Of a stretch of DNA of 64,000 bases, positions 20,952 through 29,729 are shown piece by piece (the stretch's first letter is position 1; every line of letters begins with the position of its first letter). Origin of the DNA: Anaerolineae bacterium. GTDB taxonomy: Bacteria; Chloroflexota; Anaerolineae; Aggregatilineales; JAFGMM01. Position numbers and translations under genes: made by a program. The stretch lies in contig JAOSJO010000012.1 of assembly GCA_027494055.1 (NCBI GenBank), positions 806,001-870,000 of the forward strand. Direction: 5' to 3'. Under the pieces are notes generated by a model that made no database searches, was not told the DNA's origin, and worked only from the letters and a program-made list of their open reading frames with translations.

Positions 20952-21139
20952 TTTCTCTCCTCTTTCACTAGACGCTTCGAGTGCGAAGTGCTTGCTGCAA
21001 AACAAGCACGCGCGGTGGGGCCAATGTCTTCTCTACTTTGTCTCCACCGCTGAAACCGTCGCCAGCACCTCCCATGCCCATCAGGTGCGGACAGGATGGT
21101 TGCGCCAGCCCAACCCATCTATGACCTGTGAAGGCTCAC
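20952..21139 (-). promoter_or_regulatory. structured 5' leader of the importer-mtn operon
   Basis: The predicted 188-base untranslated leader contains four consecutive inverted repeats. They are GCACCT/AGGTGC (21065-21088), GCGGTGG/CCACCGC (21012-21050), GTGCTTG/CAAGCAC (20988-21009) and CTTCG/CGAAG (20974-20988). The last two touch and could exclude each other. No known riboswitch consensus was recognised. A cis-regulatory RNA is possible but unproven. Confidence 0.4.
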
Positions 21140-21140
21140 A
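21127..21140. promoter_or_regulatory. lac-type operator at start of importer-mtn operon
   Basis: TGTGAAGGCTCACA: arms TGTGA and TCACA around four bases. It begins six bases downstream of the minus-strand -10 at 21151-21146, over the expected transcription start. It matches the operator before the divergent LacI gene in arms and spacing and closely resembles the symmetric E. coli lac operator core TGTGAGCGCTCACA. Confidence 0.8.
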
Positions 21141-21145
21141 CAGCC

Positions 21146-21174
21146 ATACTATCATTGTTGCTGAGTGGCGTCAA
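21146..21174 (-). promoter_or_regulatory. sigma70-type promoter for importer-mtn operon
   Basis: Read on the minus strand: TTGACG (21174-21169), 17 bases, TAGTAT (21151-21146). Transcription would start near 21139 within the operator, 188 bases before the binding-protein start codon. Confidence 0.75.
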
Positions 21175-21288
21175 GCAATCTCACGATTTGCGGGTCAAGA
21201 AGTGCCATTCGAGCGCACTTGGCGTGGCACAAGGATCATCCATGCCTCTATTTTCTCGTTTTCTTCTCGCTTCGGGCCAAGATGGGAG

Positions 21289-21322
21289 TATAATGGAACT
21301 GAGTTTTCTGTGAGCGATCACA
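21289..21322 (+). promoter_or_regulatory. LacI gene -10 element and lac-type operator
   Basis: A perfect TATAAT (21289-21294) is followed 14 bases later by TGTGAGCGATCACA (21309-21322). The latter differs from the symmetric lac operator core at one position. The -35 region is poor. The operator lies just downstream of the likely start point, so the regulator probably represses itself. Its centre is 182 bases from the operator at 21127-21140, which would allow looping. Confidence 0.75.
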
Positions 21323-21383
21323 GTATTGGTTGACTGACGAGTCCAGGGCCGGCGGGTACCCATGCCCGCTAAAGGAGACTCAC

Positions 21384-22454
21384 ATTACAGAGTCAAGTGA
21401 ACGTCACATCACCATGAATGATGTCGCACAGCGTGCCGGCGTCTCTTATCAGACTGTGTCGCGAGTGATCAACAATCATCCGCATGTGTCCGAAGGCACC
21501 CGCAGTCGCGTGTTGCAGGCCATCAGAGAGTTGGGGTACCGGCCCAGCAAGGCGGCCAAGAGCCTCGCCTCCAGTCAGTCAAACACCCTGGGCCTGATTG
21601 TCTTTGGGATGGAATACTACGGCCCGTCCCAAATGGTCCTCAACATCGAGCGCGCAGCCAGAGCCGCCGGCTATGACCTGATCCTTTCCAGCCTGGTCGA
21701 TTCGACAGTGACGGCCATGAAGGCCAGCATCGATATGTTGAGTGGCTGGCGGGTGGATGGCATCCTGGCGATTACCCCGGTGCTTGGCGAGGCGTCTAGG
21801 CAAGCCGGAATGCTTTGCCCAGGCACACCCCTTGTCCAAATCGACATCGCGCTGGGAATGCCAGCGCCTTCGGTCATCGTCGATCAGGCCTATGGCAGTT
21901 GTCTTGTGACCCAACACCTCATCGAGCGTGGACACACCCGGATTTGTGAGATCAGCGGGCCGCTGGATTGGATTGGTGCGGCGGCTCGGCACAAAAGCTG
22001 GCTGGATACGCTCAGGGCCGCCGGCTTAGAGCCTGGGCCCAGCCTGGAAGGGGGATTGGTCGGCGCGCAGCGGGTATCAGGCTGCGCTTCGCTTATTGGA
22101 TCAGGGTCTCCCGTGCACGGGGCTGGTGGTGGGTAACGATCAAATGGCCCTGGGGACAATGCGCGCACTACGGGAACGCGGCTTGCGCATCCCGGCAGAT
22201 ATTTCGGTTGTCGGTTTTGATGACATTCCGGAAGCGGCCTATTTTGACCCACCCTCACGACCGTCCGGCAGGACTTCAATGCCCTGGGTAGAAGGGGCAT
22301 TGAGTACCTCATGGAACGTATTGAAAACCCACAGGCCCCGCCCGAACAGCGTGTGATCTATCCCAGCTTTGTCGCGCGGCTCAGCACCGCGCCCGTGGAG
22401 GGCGAAACCTCCAACCGCTCCCATTTATCCGGCAATAGAAGCGAAGCTGAATGA
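21384..22454 (+). CDS. LacI-family regulator with E. coli LacI-type recognition helix; two frameshifts
   Basis: About 356 residues. The HTH reads MNDVAQRAGVSYQTVSRVINN; SYQTVSRV is the recognition helix of E. coli LacI, whose Tyr, Gln and Arg read the lac operator. The effector domain has GLIVFGMEYYGPSQ, QHLIERGHTRICEISGP and ISVVGFDDIPEA. A surplus G in the run at 22050-22054 and a missing C at 22252-22254 shift the frame and back; the C-terminus is LTTVRQDFNALGRRG and on to 22454. The best ribosome site (GGAG, 21374-21377) points to an in-frame ATT at 21384 as start. The ATG at 21414 would give a protein beginning at MNDVA. It is divergent from, and probably represses, the importer-mtn operon. 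Confidence 0.88.
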
Positions 22455-22606
22455 CAAGCCTGGATGTAGAGGCACCTCCCGTCCTCATGTAGCCCAGGTC
22501 CCGCTCTCATCGAACCCGCGATTTAGCGCGCTTACCCGCAAGTTGGGGTCAAACGGACGCAGTAATCAGGCACCGATTGCCGTCTTATATTACGAAAGGA
22601 CGGGCG

Positions 22607-23204
22607 ATGCCGGACCACAACGATCCCGAACACGAGCAGAGGTTGGCAAGCCGGGCACGCGACGACCCTGACGCCCTGCAAACGCTCTACCGCCTGTACG
22701 TGCGCCGCATCTACGGCTACGTCGCCGGTCGCATCGACAGCCGGGAGGATGCCGAGGACGTGGTATCGGAAATCTTCCTCAGCATGGTCAGAACGCTGGA
22801 CCGGTTCAGCAACCGGCACAGCTACAGTTTCGCCGCGTGGATTTTCACCATCGCGCGCAACGCGGTGAGCGACTACTACCGGGACCGACGGATCGCTGAG
22901 GTCCCCATCTCGCCGGACGCGCTGCCACAACCGCGCGCCGACGACCCGGACGCCGCCCTGTCGCAGCAGGGAGGCGGCGGAAGAACTGCGCCGCCGGGTC
23001 AGGGCGCTGCCGGAGCGCCAACGCGAGGTGATCGCGCTGCGGTTCTTCGGCGGGCTGCGCAACGGCGAGATCGCCCGCGTGCTGGAGATCGATGCGCGCA
23101 CCGTCGCGTCGCACCTCAGCCGGGGCTTGCGGACCCTGCGCGACGCCTATGCGCGGGTAGCGGAGGAGGACGAAAATGGGCAGACCGAACAGCCAAGACG
23201 ATAG
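22607..23204 (+). CDS. ECF-type RNA polymerase sigma factor; one frameshift
   Basis: About 198 residues. Region 2 (residues about 23-92) reads ALQTLYRLYVRRIYGYV, EDAEDVVSEIFLSMV and FAAWIFTIARNAVSDYYR. After a one-base slip near 22975, region 4 reads LPERQREVIALRFFGGL, then NGEIARVLEIDARTVASHLS with the HTH. The start is ATG 22607, six bases after AAAGGA. The stop at 23202 lies 29 bases inside the next gene, so sigma factor and partner are translationally coupled. It probably directs transcription of a small stress or envelope regulon, held inactive by the adjacent membrane protein. Confidence 0.88.
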
Positions 23205-24335
23205 CTTCGAGATCGAGGCGGACCTGGAGCCAATCGCCGCGTGGTTGAGCGAGGCTGCCCCACAGCCCGCGCCGGACTTCGAGCGGCGACTTGCGCAGCG
23301 ATTGCAGACCGAGGCAAAGCGAAAGGGGACCCGCATGTTCAAGATCGGCTTCCTGCGCATCCTCGCCCTGTCGCGGTGGGCGCAACTGTCCCTGCTGTGC
23401 TGGTTCTTGCTGGCATCGCGCTCGCGCTCGGCGCGCGCCTCCAGCAACTCCTCAACCAGGACGCCGGCCTGCGCGCCGTGTTCGAATCGGACCTGGGGAC
23501 GGAACTCAACCTCAGCCAGACGATAGACGGCTACACGGTCACGCTGGAATGGGCCTACGCCGACGGCAACCGCCTGACGGTGGCCTACACCATCGCCGGC
23601 GCGCCCGGCGTCGCGTACACCAACCTGGAGGGCGGTTCGCACCGGCTGCTCTACCTCGGCCCGCCGCCGGTCGAGCTTCCGGGGCTGTTCGGCGTGGGGA
23701 ATGCGTTCTCAGATGACCCGCCCTACGAGCCGAGCCAGCAGGTGGGCAACGTCAGCGCCAACACGTACACGTTCGATCTCACCGCGCTGGATCCGGTTCC
23801 TGACGTGCTCGACCTGAGGCTGGAACTTGAGGTAACCGCCGTGACCACCCTCAAGCGAACCCAGATTCCGGATCCGGCTTCCGCCGATTATGAAGCGTTC
23901 TGGGGGCGTCCAATAGGGCCGTTCGTGTTCGCGTTCAGCCTCCCGGTCCACAGCCTGGCGCGCGTGTTGACCGCGCCGCAGACGGCGACCGACCAGGGGG
24001 TCGCCATCACGCTGGCACGTGTGACGGTGACGTCCTCGCAGACCCGGCTTCTGCTGTGCTTCGAGGCGCCAGACCCCGCGCGCCATTGGACGCTGATCCC
24101 GCGCCTGACCACCGACGAGGAGACGGTCGCGGAGAGTCTTCTTGGCGGCGGGGTGCGCGAGGTCGCGGGCGAGACGGGACACACGTGCAACGAGTTCATC
24201 TACAACGCGGCCATGTACGCGTATCATGACGCATGGGAACTGGAGATCATCGAGCTGGTCGGGTTTGGCAGCGGCGGCGGGAACGACCAGGAGCGCATCG
24301 CCGGTTCGTGGCGCTTTACCTTCACCGTCCCATAG
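23176..24335 (+). CDS. membrane anti-sigma-like protein with large extracytoplasmic domain; one frameshift
   Basis: About 386 residues. The N-terminal 55 residues are cytoplasmic and acidic (FEIEADLEPIAAWLSEAAP), without the zinc-binding HxxxCxxC of ZAS domains. One membrane segment follows (about residues 60-85; VLVLAGIALALG after the slip near 23390). The remaining 300 residues are outside and resemble DUF4179/DUF5643-type domains (TIDGYTVTLEWAYADGNRLTVAYTIAG). Overlap with the ECF gene and this topology indicate an anti-sigma factor that senses the envelope or exterior. The binding mechanism is inferred. Confidence 0.72.
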
Positions 24336-24416
24336 AGGGGCGATCATCGTCCGAAGCAACTCATGATGACAGTGCCCGGAGTCGCTTCGTGCGGCTCCGG
24401 GTAAGCGGGATGTGCG

Positions 24417-24619
24417 TCAGGGTAGCGGCATCGCCGCCAGGTCGTTGAACGCCTGCATGTTGGCGAGGTACCGCCGACCACCGCGACGAGGATCGCCAGC
24501 GCGGCGAGCGCGACGATCACCATTCCCGCCCACTTCACCACGACCACGATGCGCGGCTGCGTAGCGCCCCCGTGGGACCGCGTGGGACGCTCCTGCCGTC
24601 CCCCTTCCAGGCCGTGCAT
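24417..24619 (-). CDS. possible small single-pass membrane protein; one frameshift
   Basis: A weak candidate of about 65 residues. MHGLEGGRQERP begins a polar N-terminus, then VVVVKWAGMVIVALAALAI forms one strong membrane segment, and after a slip near 24470 the end reads YLANMQAFNDLAAMPLP. The frame is open upstream of 24619 (EDLRRAWEESW) without a good start codon, so the true protein may be longer. It lies antisense in the gap between the anti-sigma and aldehyde dehydrogenase genes. No homologue is recognised. Confidence 0.35.
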
Positions 24620-24895
24620 CCAGCTCTCCTCCCACGCCCGGCGCAGGTCCTCCAGTATGGGGCCGAAAACTCTGTCCGCGCACCAATCAAGCCTGCAATG
24701 ACCGGAAATCTCATCCGCGAACGAAATGTGCTATGCTCTCAAGAAGACCCGTGTCGTGAGGGGATCGAGGACTGTAGGTGAGATTGACGCCCGTGATGCA
24801 TGGCTGCCGGGCAGGTCTCCGGGCGGATGCGGTTTTCGGCCACGACAGCACTTCCTTCGGGTCCGGGTCGTCCACGTTACACGCAGGAGATACTG
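24620..24895 (+). other. region upstream of aldehyde dehydrogenase
   Basis: Together with 24336-24416 this completes a 560-base gap around the small minus-strand candidate. CAGGAG just before 24896 is the ribosome site of the dehydrogenase. No convincing promoter, hairpin or further gene was seen. Confidence 0.35.
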
Positions 24896-26332
24896 ATGAC
24901 GAAGCGACATCCGTTCCTCATTGGCGGCCAGTGGCGTACCAGCGACGACGTGCTGCACGTCCGCTTCCCGTACACCGGCGAAGTCGTCGCCGAGGTGTGC
25001 CAGGCAACCGACGCCGACCTGGAGGACGCCATCCAGGCGGCGGTGCGCGGCTTTGAGATCACGCGCAAGCTGCCGGCGCACGAGCGCGCGCGCATTCTCA
25101 ACAACCTGCGCGACGAGATGGAGAAGCGCACGGGCGAGCTAATCGACACGCTTGTCATGGAAGGCGGGAAGGCGCGCAAGGTCGCTGAGGGCGAGACCGC
25201 CCGCGCCAAAGAGACCGTGCGCGTCGCTGCCGAGGAGGCCAAGCGCGTCGGTGGCGAGATCGTCCCCATCGACTGGACGCCGGCCGGTGAGAACCGGATG
25301 GGGATCGTCCGCCATTTTCCACTGGGGCCGGTGCTGGGCATTGCGCCGTTCAACTACCCGCTGAACCTCGCGTGCCACAAGCTCGCGCCGGCGATTGCGG
25401 CGGGTAACGCGTTTATCCTCAAACCGGCGTCGGCGACCCCGCTCTCGGGGCTGCTGCTGGCCGAGATGACGCTGGAAGCCGGCTATCCTCTTGAAGCGCT
25501 GAGCGTGGTGGTGTGCCCGGGCCGGCGTGCGGAGCGGCTCGTCGCGGACGCGCGGATCAAGTTCTTCACCTTCACGGGCAGTTCCGAAGTCGGCTGGCAC
25601 CTCAAGAACGTTGCCGGGCGCAAGCGGGTGGGCCTGGAACTGGGCGGCAATGCCGCCGCGATTGTCCACGAGGACGCCAATATCGAGTACGCCGTCGGGC
25701 GCATCGCGGTGGGCGGCTTCACGAATGCGGGCCAGAACTGCATCTCGGTGCAGCGCGTGCTCATCCACCGCCCGATCTACAACCACACCCTCGAAGCGCT
25801 GCTCGACCGGGTGAGCCGGCTCAGGGTGGGCGACCCGCGCGACCCTGAAACCGACGTCGGCCCGATGATCGACGCCAGGGCGGCGCAGGACGCCTTCGAG
25901 ATGGTGCAGGAGGCGGTCGCGGGCGGCGCGACGTTATTGTTGGGCGGCCAGTGCGAAGGCGCGATGTTCGCGCCGACGGTGGTCGGCAACGCCACGCCTG
26001 AGATGCGCGTCAACCGCGAGGAGATTTTCGCGCCAGTCATCACGGTCGCGCCCTATGATGAGTTCGATGAAGCGATCCGCCTGGCGAACGACACCGACTA
26101 CGGCCTGCAATCGGGCGTGTTCACGCAGAACGTCAACCGCATCCTGCGCGCATTTGAGGAGGTCCAGGTCGGCGGGTTGCAGGTCAACGACGTGTCCACG
26201 TTCCGCGTGGACCAGATGCCCTACGGCGGCGTGAAGGGGTCGGGCATCGGGCGCGAAGGTCCGCGCTATGCGATTGAGGAGATGACCGAGACGAAGCTGA
26301 TGGTCATCAACCTGGGCGGCGGCAGCACGTAG
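24896..26332 (+). CDS. NAD(P)-dependent aldehyde dehydrogenase (GapN-like)
   Basis: A 478-residue ALDH-superfamily enzyme that oxidises an aldehyde to the acid with NAD(P)+. The start is ATG 24896 after CAGGAG. Motifs are FTFTGSSEVGW in the cofactor fold, the general-base glutamate in LELGGNAAA, the catalytic cysteine in GQNCISVQ, and NREEIFAPVI near the C-terminus. HPFLIGGQWRTSDD is typical of the group annotated as NADP-dependent glyceraldehyde-3-phosphate or lactaldehyde dehydrogenases. Lactaldehyde, a product of rhamnose or fucose breakdown, would fit the glycosidase setting, but the gene is not linked to those operons. No frameshift. Confidence 0.88.
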   Translation: MTKRHPFLIGGQWRTSDDVLHVRFPYTGEVVAEVCQATDADLEDAIQAAVRGFEITRKLPAHERARILNNLRDEMEKRTGELIDTLVMEGGKARKVAEGETARAKETVRVAAEEAKRVGGEIVPIDWTPAGENRMGIVRHFPLGPVLGIAPFNYPLNLACHKLAPAIAAGNAFILKPASATPLSGLLLAEMTLEAGYPLEALSVVVCPGRRAERLVADARIKFFTFTGSSEVGWHLKNVAGRKRVGLELGGNAAAIVHEDANIEYAVGRIAVGGFTNAGQNCISVQRVLIHRPIYNHTLEALLDRVSRLRVGDPRDPETDVGPMIDARAAQDAFEMVQEAVAGGATLLLGGQCEGAMFAPTVVGNATPEMRVNREEIFAPVITVAPYDEFDEAIRLANDTDYGLQSGVFTQNVNRILRAFEEVQVGGLQVNDVSTFRVDQMPYGGVKGSGIGREGPRYAIEEMTETKLMVINLGGGST

Positions 26333-26442
26333 TTGAGGCATGCCGGGGATGAAGCGCGCCCCGGATAGCGCACACGCACACGAGATCGCGTACACGTGCG
26401 CCATGCGGAACATCGACACGGCGTGACGACCGACCCGTGGCA

Positions 26443-26469
26443 CGTGCCGGCGCGCTTCTAGCCGGCACG
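26443..26469. terminator. GC-rich hairpin between convergent genes
   Basis: CGTGCCGGC (26443-26451) pairs perfectly with GCCGGCACG (26461-26469) around a 9-base loop. There is no T-run, but the position between the convergent dehydrogenase (ends 26332) and ABC-2 permease (ends 26558) fits a shared terminator. A weaker CCGGGG/CCCCGG repeat lies nearer to 26345. Confidence 0.55.
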
Positions 26470-26557
26470 ATCACATCCATCTCAGTAAGGTCAACCCTTG
26501 TAGGGACCGAAAAGCCCTCCGGGTGTGACAGGCGGCTCTCTGGAACGTGGAGCGCCG

Positions 26558-27364
26558 CTAAAACTCCTCACGCTGGAAGCGCCACAACGCCACACCGACA
26601 AACACCACGATCAGCACCGCCGAGCCGATAATCGGCGTCAGCGTGGGCAGCGGTTGACCGCTCATCACCAGGTGCGCCAGCGCCTGCGGATTTTCGTTCA
26701 CGGGCATGATGATCCACCAGGGCATGATCCGCACCAGCGCCGGGAACATCCCCGCGATAAATTGCGCGCCGAATAGCAGGCCAATCGCAATACCCATCAC
26801 CGCAGCGCGGTCTTTGAACAGCGTACCGAGCATGAGCGTCAGGGTAAGGTAAAACAGCAGGTGCAGGGCCAGCATTCCCAGTCCTGCGAGAAAGGGCGCG
26901 AGAGCGGGAGGCGCAGGGTCAAACGCCTGCATTTGCACGAAAGCCACCACCCCCTGCAAGACAATCATGATGAGCAATGCCGCCACGCTGTTGGCGACCA
27001 GCTTAGCCAGGATAAACGCCGGGCGTGACAGCGGCTTGGACAGCACCCAGGCGGCAGTGCCGCTCTTTTTCTCGTCAAGAATCGCCCCCTGCATCACCAG
27101 AATGATGCCCAGACCGGCCATCAAGCCGCTCATCATGACGAATATCATGGTACCCTGAGCTGGCATCATGTCTTCAACCTCGGTTGGGGCGGGTGATTTC
27201 AGCACACCGAACACGACCCCATTGATGAGCACCAGCCAGATGATGCTGTGGACAAGCCACGTGCGCGTCCCCCACCAGTCGCGGTTTTCCTTCCGCAGTA
27301 CGTTGGCGAAACCTCGGCGCCAGCCCGATTCCTGTACGCGCTGCAATGCGGCGTTAGCGGCCAT
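26558..27364 (-). CDS. ABC-2 type transporter permease
   Basis: 268 residues with about six hydrophobic segments: LVHSIIWLVLINGVVFGVL, MIFVMMSGLMAGLGIIL, then the SKPLSRPAFILAKL coupling loop, ALLIMIVLQGVVAFV and GMLALHLLFYLTLTLML. ABC2_membrane-type permeases export lipids, drugs or peptides, or form part of sodium or bacteriocin export pumps. Its start overlaps the ATPase stop by 11 bases, so the two form one exporter. The substrate is unknown. The pair is the distal end of a minus-strand island controlled, I infer, by the LuxR/MalT-type regulator at 34794. Confidence 0.88.
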   Translation of the reverse strand: MAANAALQRVQESGWRRGFANVLRKENRDWWGTRTWLVHSIIWLVLINGVVFGVLKSPAPTEVEDMMPAQGTMIFVMMSGLMAGLGIILVMQGAILDEKKSGTAAWVLSKPLSRPAFILAKLVANSVAALLIMIVLQGVVAFVQMQAFDPAPPALAPFLAGLGMLALHLLFYLTLTLMLGTLFKDRAAVMGIAIGLLFGAQFIAGMFPALVRIMPWWIIMPVNENPQALAHLVMSGQPLPTLTPIIGSAVLIVVFVGVALWRFQREEF

Positions 27365-28319
27365 TGTCTCCCTCCACGATACTCATAAACACTTCTTCCA
27401 GATCGTGCTTCTTGCGGGCGAATTCGGTCACGATCACGTTACTGTCGTCCATGACCAGCCGCAAGAGGTGCTTCTCGGCGGCGCTTTCGTCGCTCACTGC
27501 GACATCCCAACGGGTCTGGCCTTGACCGTCGCGCCCTGCGGTGATGCTCGAAACCCAGGTCTGATTGGCAATGCGCGCGTGGGTGCCGTCAACGTCGCCC
27601 TTGAATGTAAGACGGAACACCACGCCGCCTGTTCCAGAGAGCAGCTCGTCAATCGACGCCTGCGCCACCAGTTGGCCGTGATTCAGGATCGCGACAGTGT
27701 CGCTCACGCGCTGCACATCGCTGAGGATATGCGTCGAGTAAAAGATGGTGGTATGCTTCCGCAGGCGCTCCATCACTTCCAGCACGTCATGCCGTCCCAT
27801 CGGATCGAGGGAGGCCGCCGGCTCGTCCAGGATCAGCAGGTCAGGGAAGTTGATCTGCGCCTGGGCGATGCCCAGCCGCTGGCGTTCGCCGCCGGAAAAG
27901 CCCTTGATCGGGCGATCTGCTTTGTCGGACAGGCCAACCAGCTCCAGCGTATTGTTAATGCGCTCTTCAATAGCCGCCTTCGGGCCACTATAGAAGAAGC
28001 GGGCGGTATAGCGTAGCGTCTCGCGGGCGGTCATGCTTTCGTAGTAGCGCGGGTCTTGCGCCAGGTAGCCCACACGCTTGCGAATGTCCGGGCTGTCCTT
28101 CACGATGTCCAACCCGAAAACCCTCCCGCTGCCTGCCGTTGGCCTGGCAAGGCCGAGCAGCAGCTTGATGGTGGTGGTCTTGCCTGCGCCGTTCGGTCCC
28201 AGAAAGCCGAAGATTGAGTTCCTGCGTACTTGCAGGTTCAGCGATGTGAGCGCGTTGACCCCCTTGAAGGTCTTGGTCAAGCCGTGTGTGTCGATGACGA
28301 GCGTATCCTTGTCGCTCAT
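27354..28319 (-). CDS. ABC exporter ATP-binding protein
   Basis: About 321 residues. Walker A is GPNGAGKTTT, the signature is FSGGERQRLG, and Walker B is LLILDEP. The H-loop appears in FYSTHILSDV. A C-terminal domain of about 100 residues after the ATPase core is typical of DrrA/CcmA-type exporters. I chose ATG 28319: AAGGAGG lies ten bases before it, whereas the upstream in-frame ATG sits almost on the ribosome site. It pairs with the overlapping permease. Confidence 0.92.
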   Translation of the reverse strand: MSDKDTLVIDTHGLTKTFKGVNALTSLNLQVRRNSIFGFLGPNGAGKTTTIKLLLGLARPTAGSGRVFGLDIVKDSPDIRKRVGYLAQDPRYYESMTARETLRYTARFFYSGPKAAIEERINNTLELVGLSDKADRPIKGFSGGERQRLGIAQAQINFPDLLILDEPAASLDPMGRHDVLEVMERLRKHTTIFYSTHILSDVQRVSDTVAILNHGQLVAQASIDELLSGTGGVVFRLTFKGDVDGTHARIANQTWVSSITAGRDGQGQTRWDVAVSDESAAEKHLLRLVMDDSNVIVTEFARKKHDLEEVFMSIVEGDNGR

Positions 28320-28380
28320 GATGGTCATTCCTCCTTGTTCCCGTCGGCCTCAGAGCAATACGTTGCGCTTTCTGCCACAT

Positions 28381-28617
28381 TCATCCATTCGCATCCGCCT
28401 CAGGCGCTTGCGCGTCTCCAACCGGGTTCACCGAAATCAACTGGACACTCAGGTCGCGCAGCCGGTTCAACACCCCGTGCAGGGCAGCCTGATCGGGCAA
28501 GTAGCCCGTCAGCAACGTCTCACCGCTGGTTTCGTGGCTGATCGTCATCCCGTCAAACCAGTCGGTCCAGGATTGATCGAGATGTCCTTTGATTCGAATT
28601 TCGTAGTATTGGGTCAT
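28381..28617 (-). CDS. small conserved hypothetical protein, 78 residues
   Basis: The protein begins MTQYYEIRIKGHLDQSWTDW, has FDGMTISHETSGETLLTGYL, and ends in an acidic tail. It is soluble, has no signal peptide, and looks like a compact alpha/beta protein. Small proteins of this type occur widely beside transporters and regulators in Chloroflexota; no function is known to me. It lies between an alpha/beta hydrolase and the ABC exporter in the same direction, so it probably shares their transcript. Confidence 0.75.
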   Translation of the reverse strand: MTQYYEIRIKGHLDQSWTDWFDGMTISHETSGETLLTGYLPDQAALHGVLNRLRDLSVQLISVNPVGDAQAPEADANG

Positions 28618-28651
28618 CGCCTATGCTTCTTGCGGTTGCTCCTACTGCACG

Positions 28652-29700
28652 CTACTGCGCCAGGGGTTCGCCCGTCTCCGCCGCTTCGATCACATTTAGG
28701 ATGGCGTCACTCACCTGCCGGGCGTGCTGCTCGTTGCCAAGTATCGAGCCGTGATTCGCGCCTTCGACCACATAGGTCGCACTGTTCGCTGAATACGCGG
28801 CGACTTCGAGCATGGCTTCCCTATCGTAGCTGGCGTAGGAATCGGACGCCCACAGCACAGCCACTGGCAGATCGCCCATCTCACCAGCGGCAACCGAAGC
28901 GCGCGCCAGCGCTAGATACGCCGACAGTCCCTTTTCGCCGATGTCCGTGTCAAGAGTCTGGTTGCGCGCGCGCAGGGCAACCATTTCAGGCACGATTTCT
29001 GGTGGATAACCCATGGCTTGCACTTCACCCGGCAGAATCAAGCGCGTCACGCCCAATCGCTGCATCACCCACAGCGAAGCCGTTGCCGCGTAATAGGGCA
29101 AGGCGGTGTTATCGAGTTCGCTCTGCTCGACGAGGTCAACGGTATAGCTATCCACCAGCGCAAGGCCCGTTACCTCCTGCGGATACTGCGCCGCATAGAC
29201 GCGCGCCAGGATGGCGCCGTAGGAATGGCCCACCATAGTGTAAGGGGGCTGAACGCCTGCTTCACTCAGCAGTGTGTGCAGCTCGCCGACGATGGTCACG
29301 GGGTCACGCGGCGTTGAAACAGCTTCACTCCAGCCAAACCCGGCGCGGTCATAGGCGCAGACTCGCGTGTGTTGCGCCAGTTGATTCTGCACCCAGTACC
29401 ACCACAGGGAATCCGCGCCGCCACCGGCCTGCAGAATGACGGTTGGGCTGCCGTCGCTGCCCTCCCCATGCAGTTGATGTGCATCTGGAGGCCGTTGACG
29501 GTGAAAAGCTGGCCGCGTGGCGAGTATGCGCGTCTGTCTGTCTCGGTGGCGATGGTCTGATAGGCTACGCCCAATACTACGAGCGCGATCAGGGCAATGC
29601 CGAGCCATGTCAGCCCGCGCTTGAAATAGAACAGGCAGCCGCGCTTTTGCGACACCATTTCTGTATTGGATAGGGTTGGTGTGGAAACAGATGTAGTCAT
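28652..29700 (-). CDS. membrane-anchored alpha/beta hydrolase 1; one frameshift
   Basis: About 349 residues. The N-terminus is basic, then one membrane helix (GIALIALVVLGVAYQTI) anchors the protein with the hydrolase domain outside. The nucleophile elbow is GHSYGA and the catalytic histidine is in GANHGS. The start is ATG 29700, eight bases after AAGGAGG. A missing G in the run near 29465 shifts the frame; the correct join is HINCMGEGSDGSPTVILQ. It is closely related to the hydrolase at 31293-32362 and more distantly to that at 32468-33592; all share a C-terminal TGEPLAQ/TGDPLGH ending. It lies 29 bases after a CPBP protease gene. The substrate is unknown. Confidence 0.88.
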
Positions 29701-29729
29701 GACATAGACCTCCTTCGGATAAATCATCC

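Noticed and set aside
21127-21322. TGTGA/TCACA sites read as CRP sites
   Set aside because: CRP sites have six bases between the arms; both sites have four, match the lac operator spacing, and lie over transcription starts beside a LacI-type gene.
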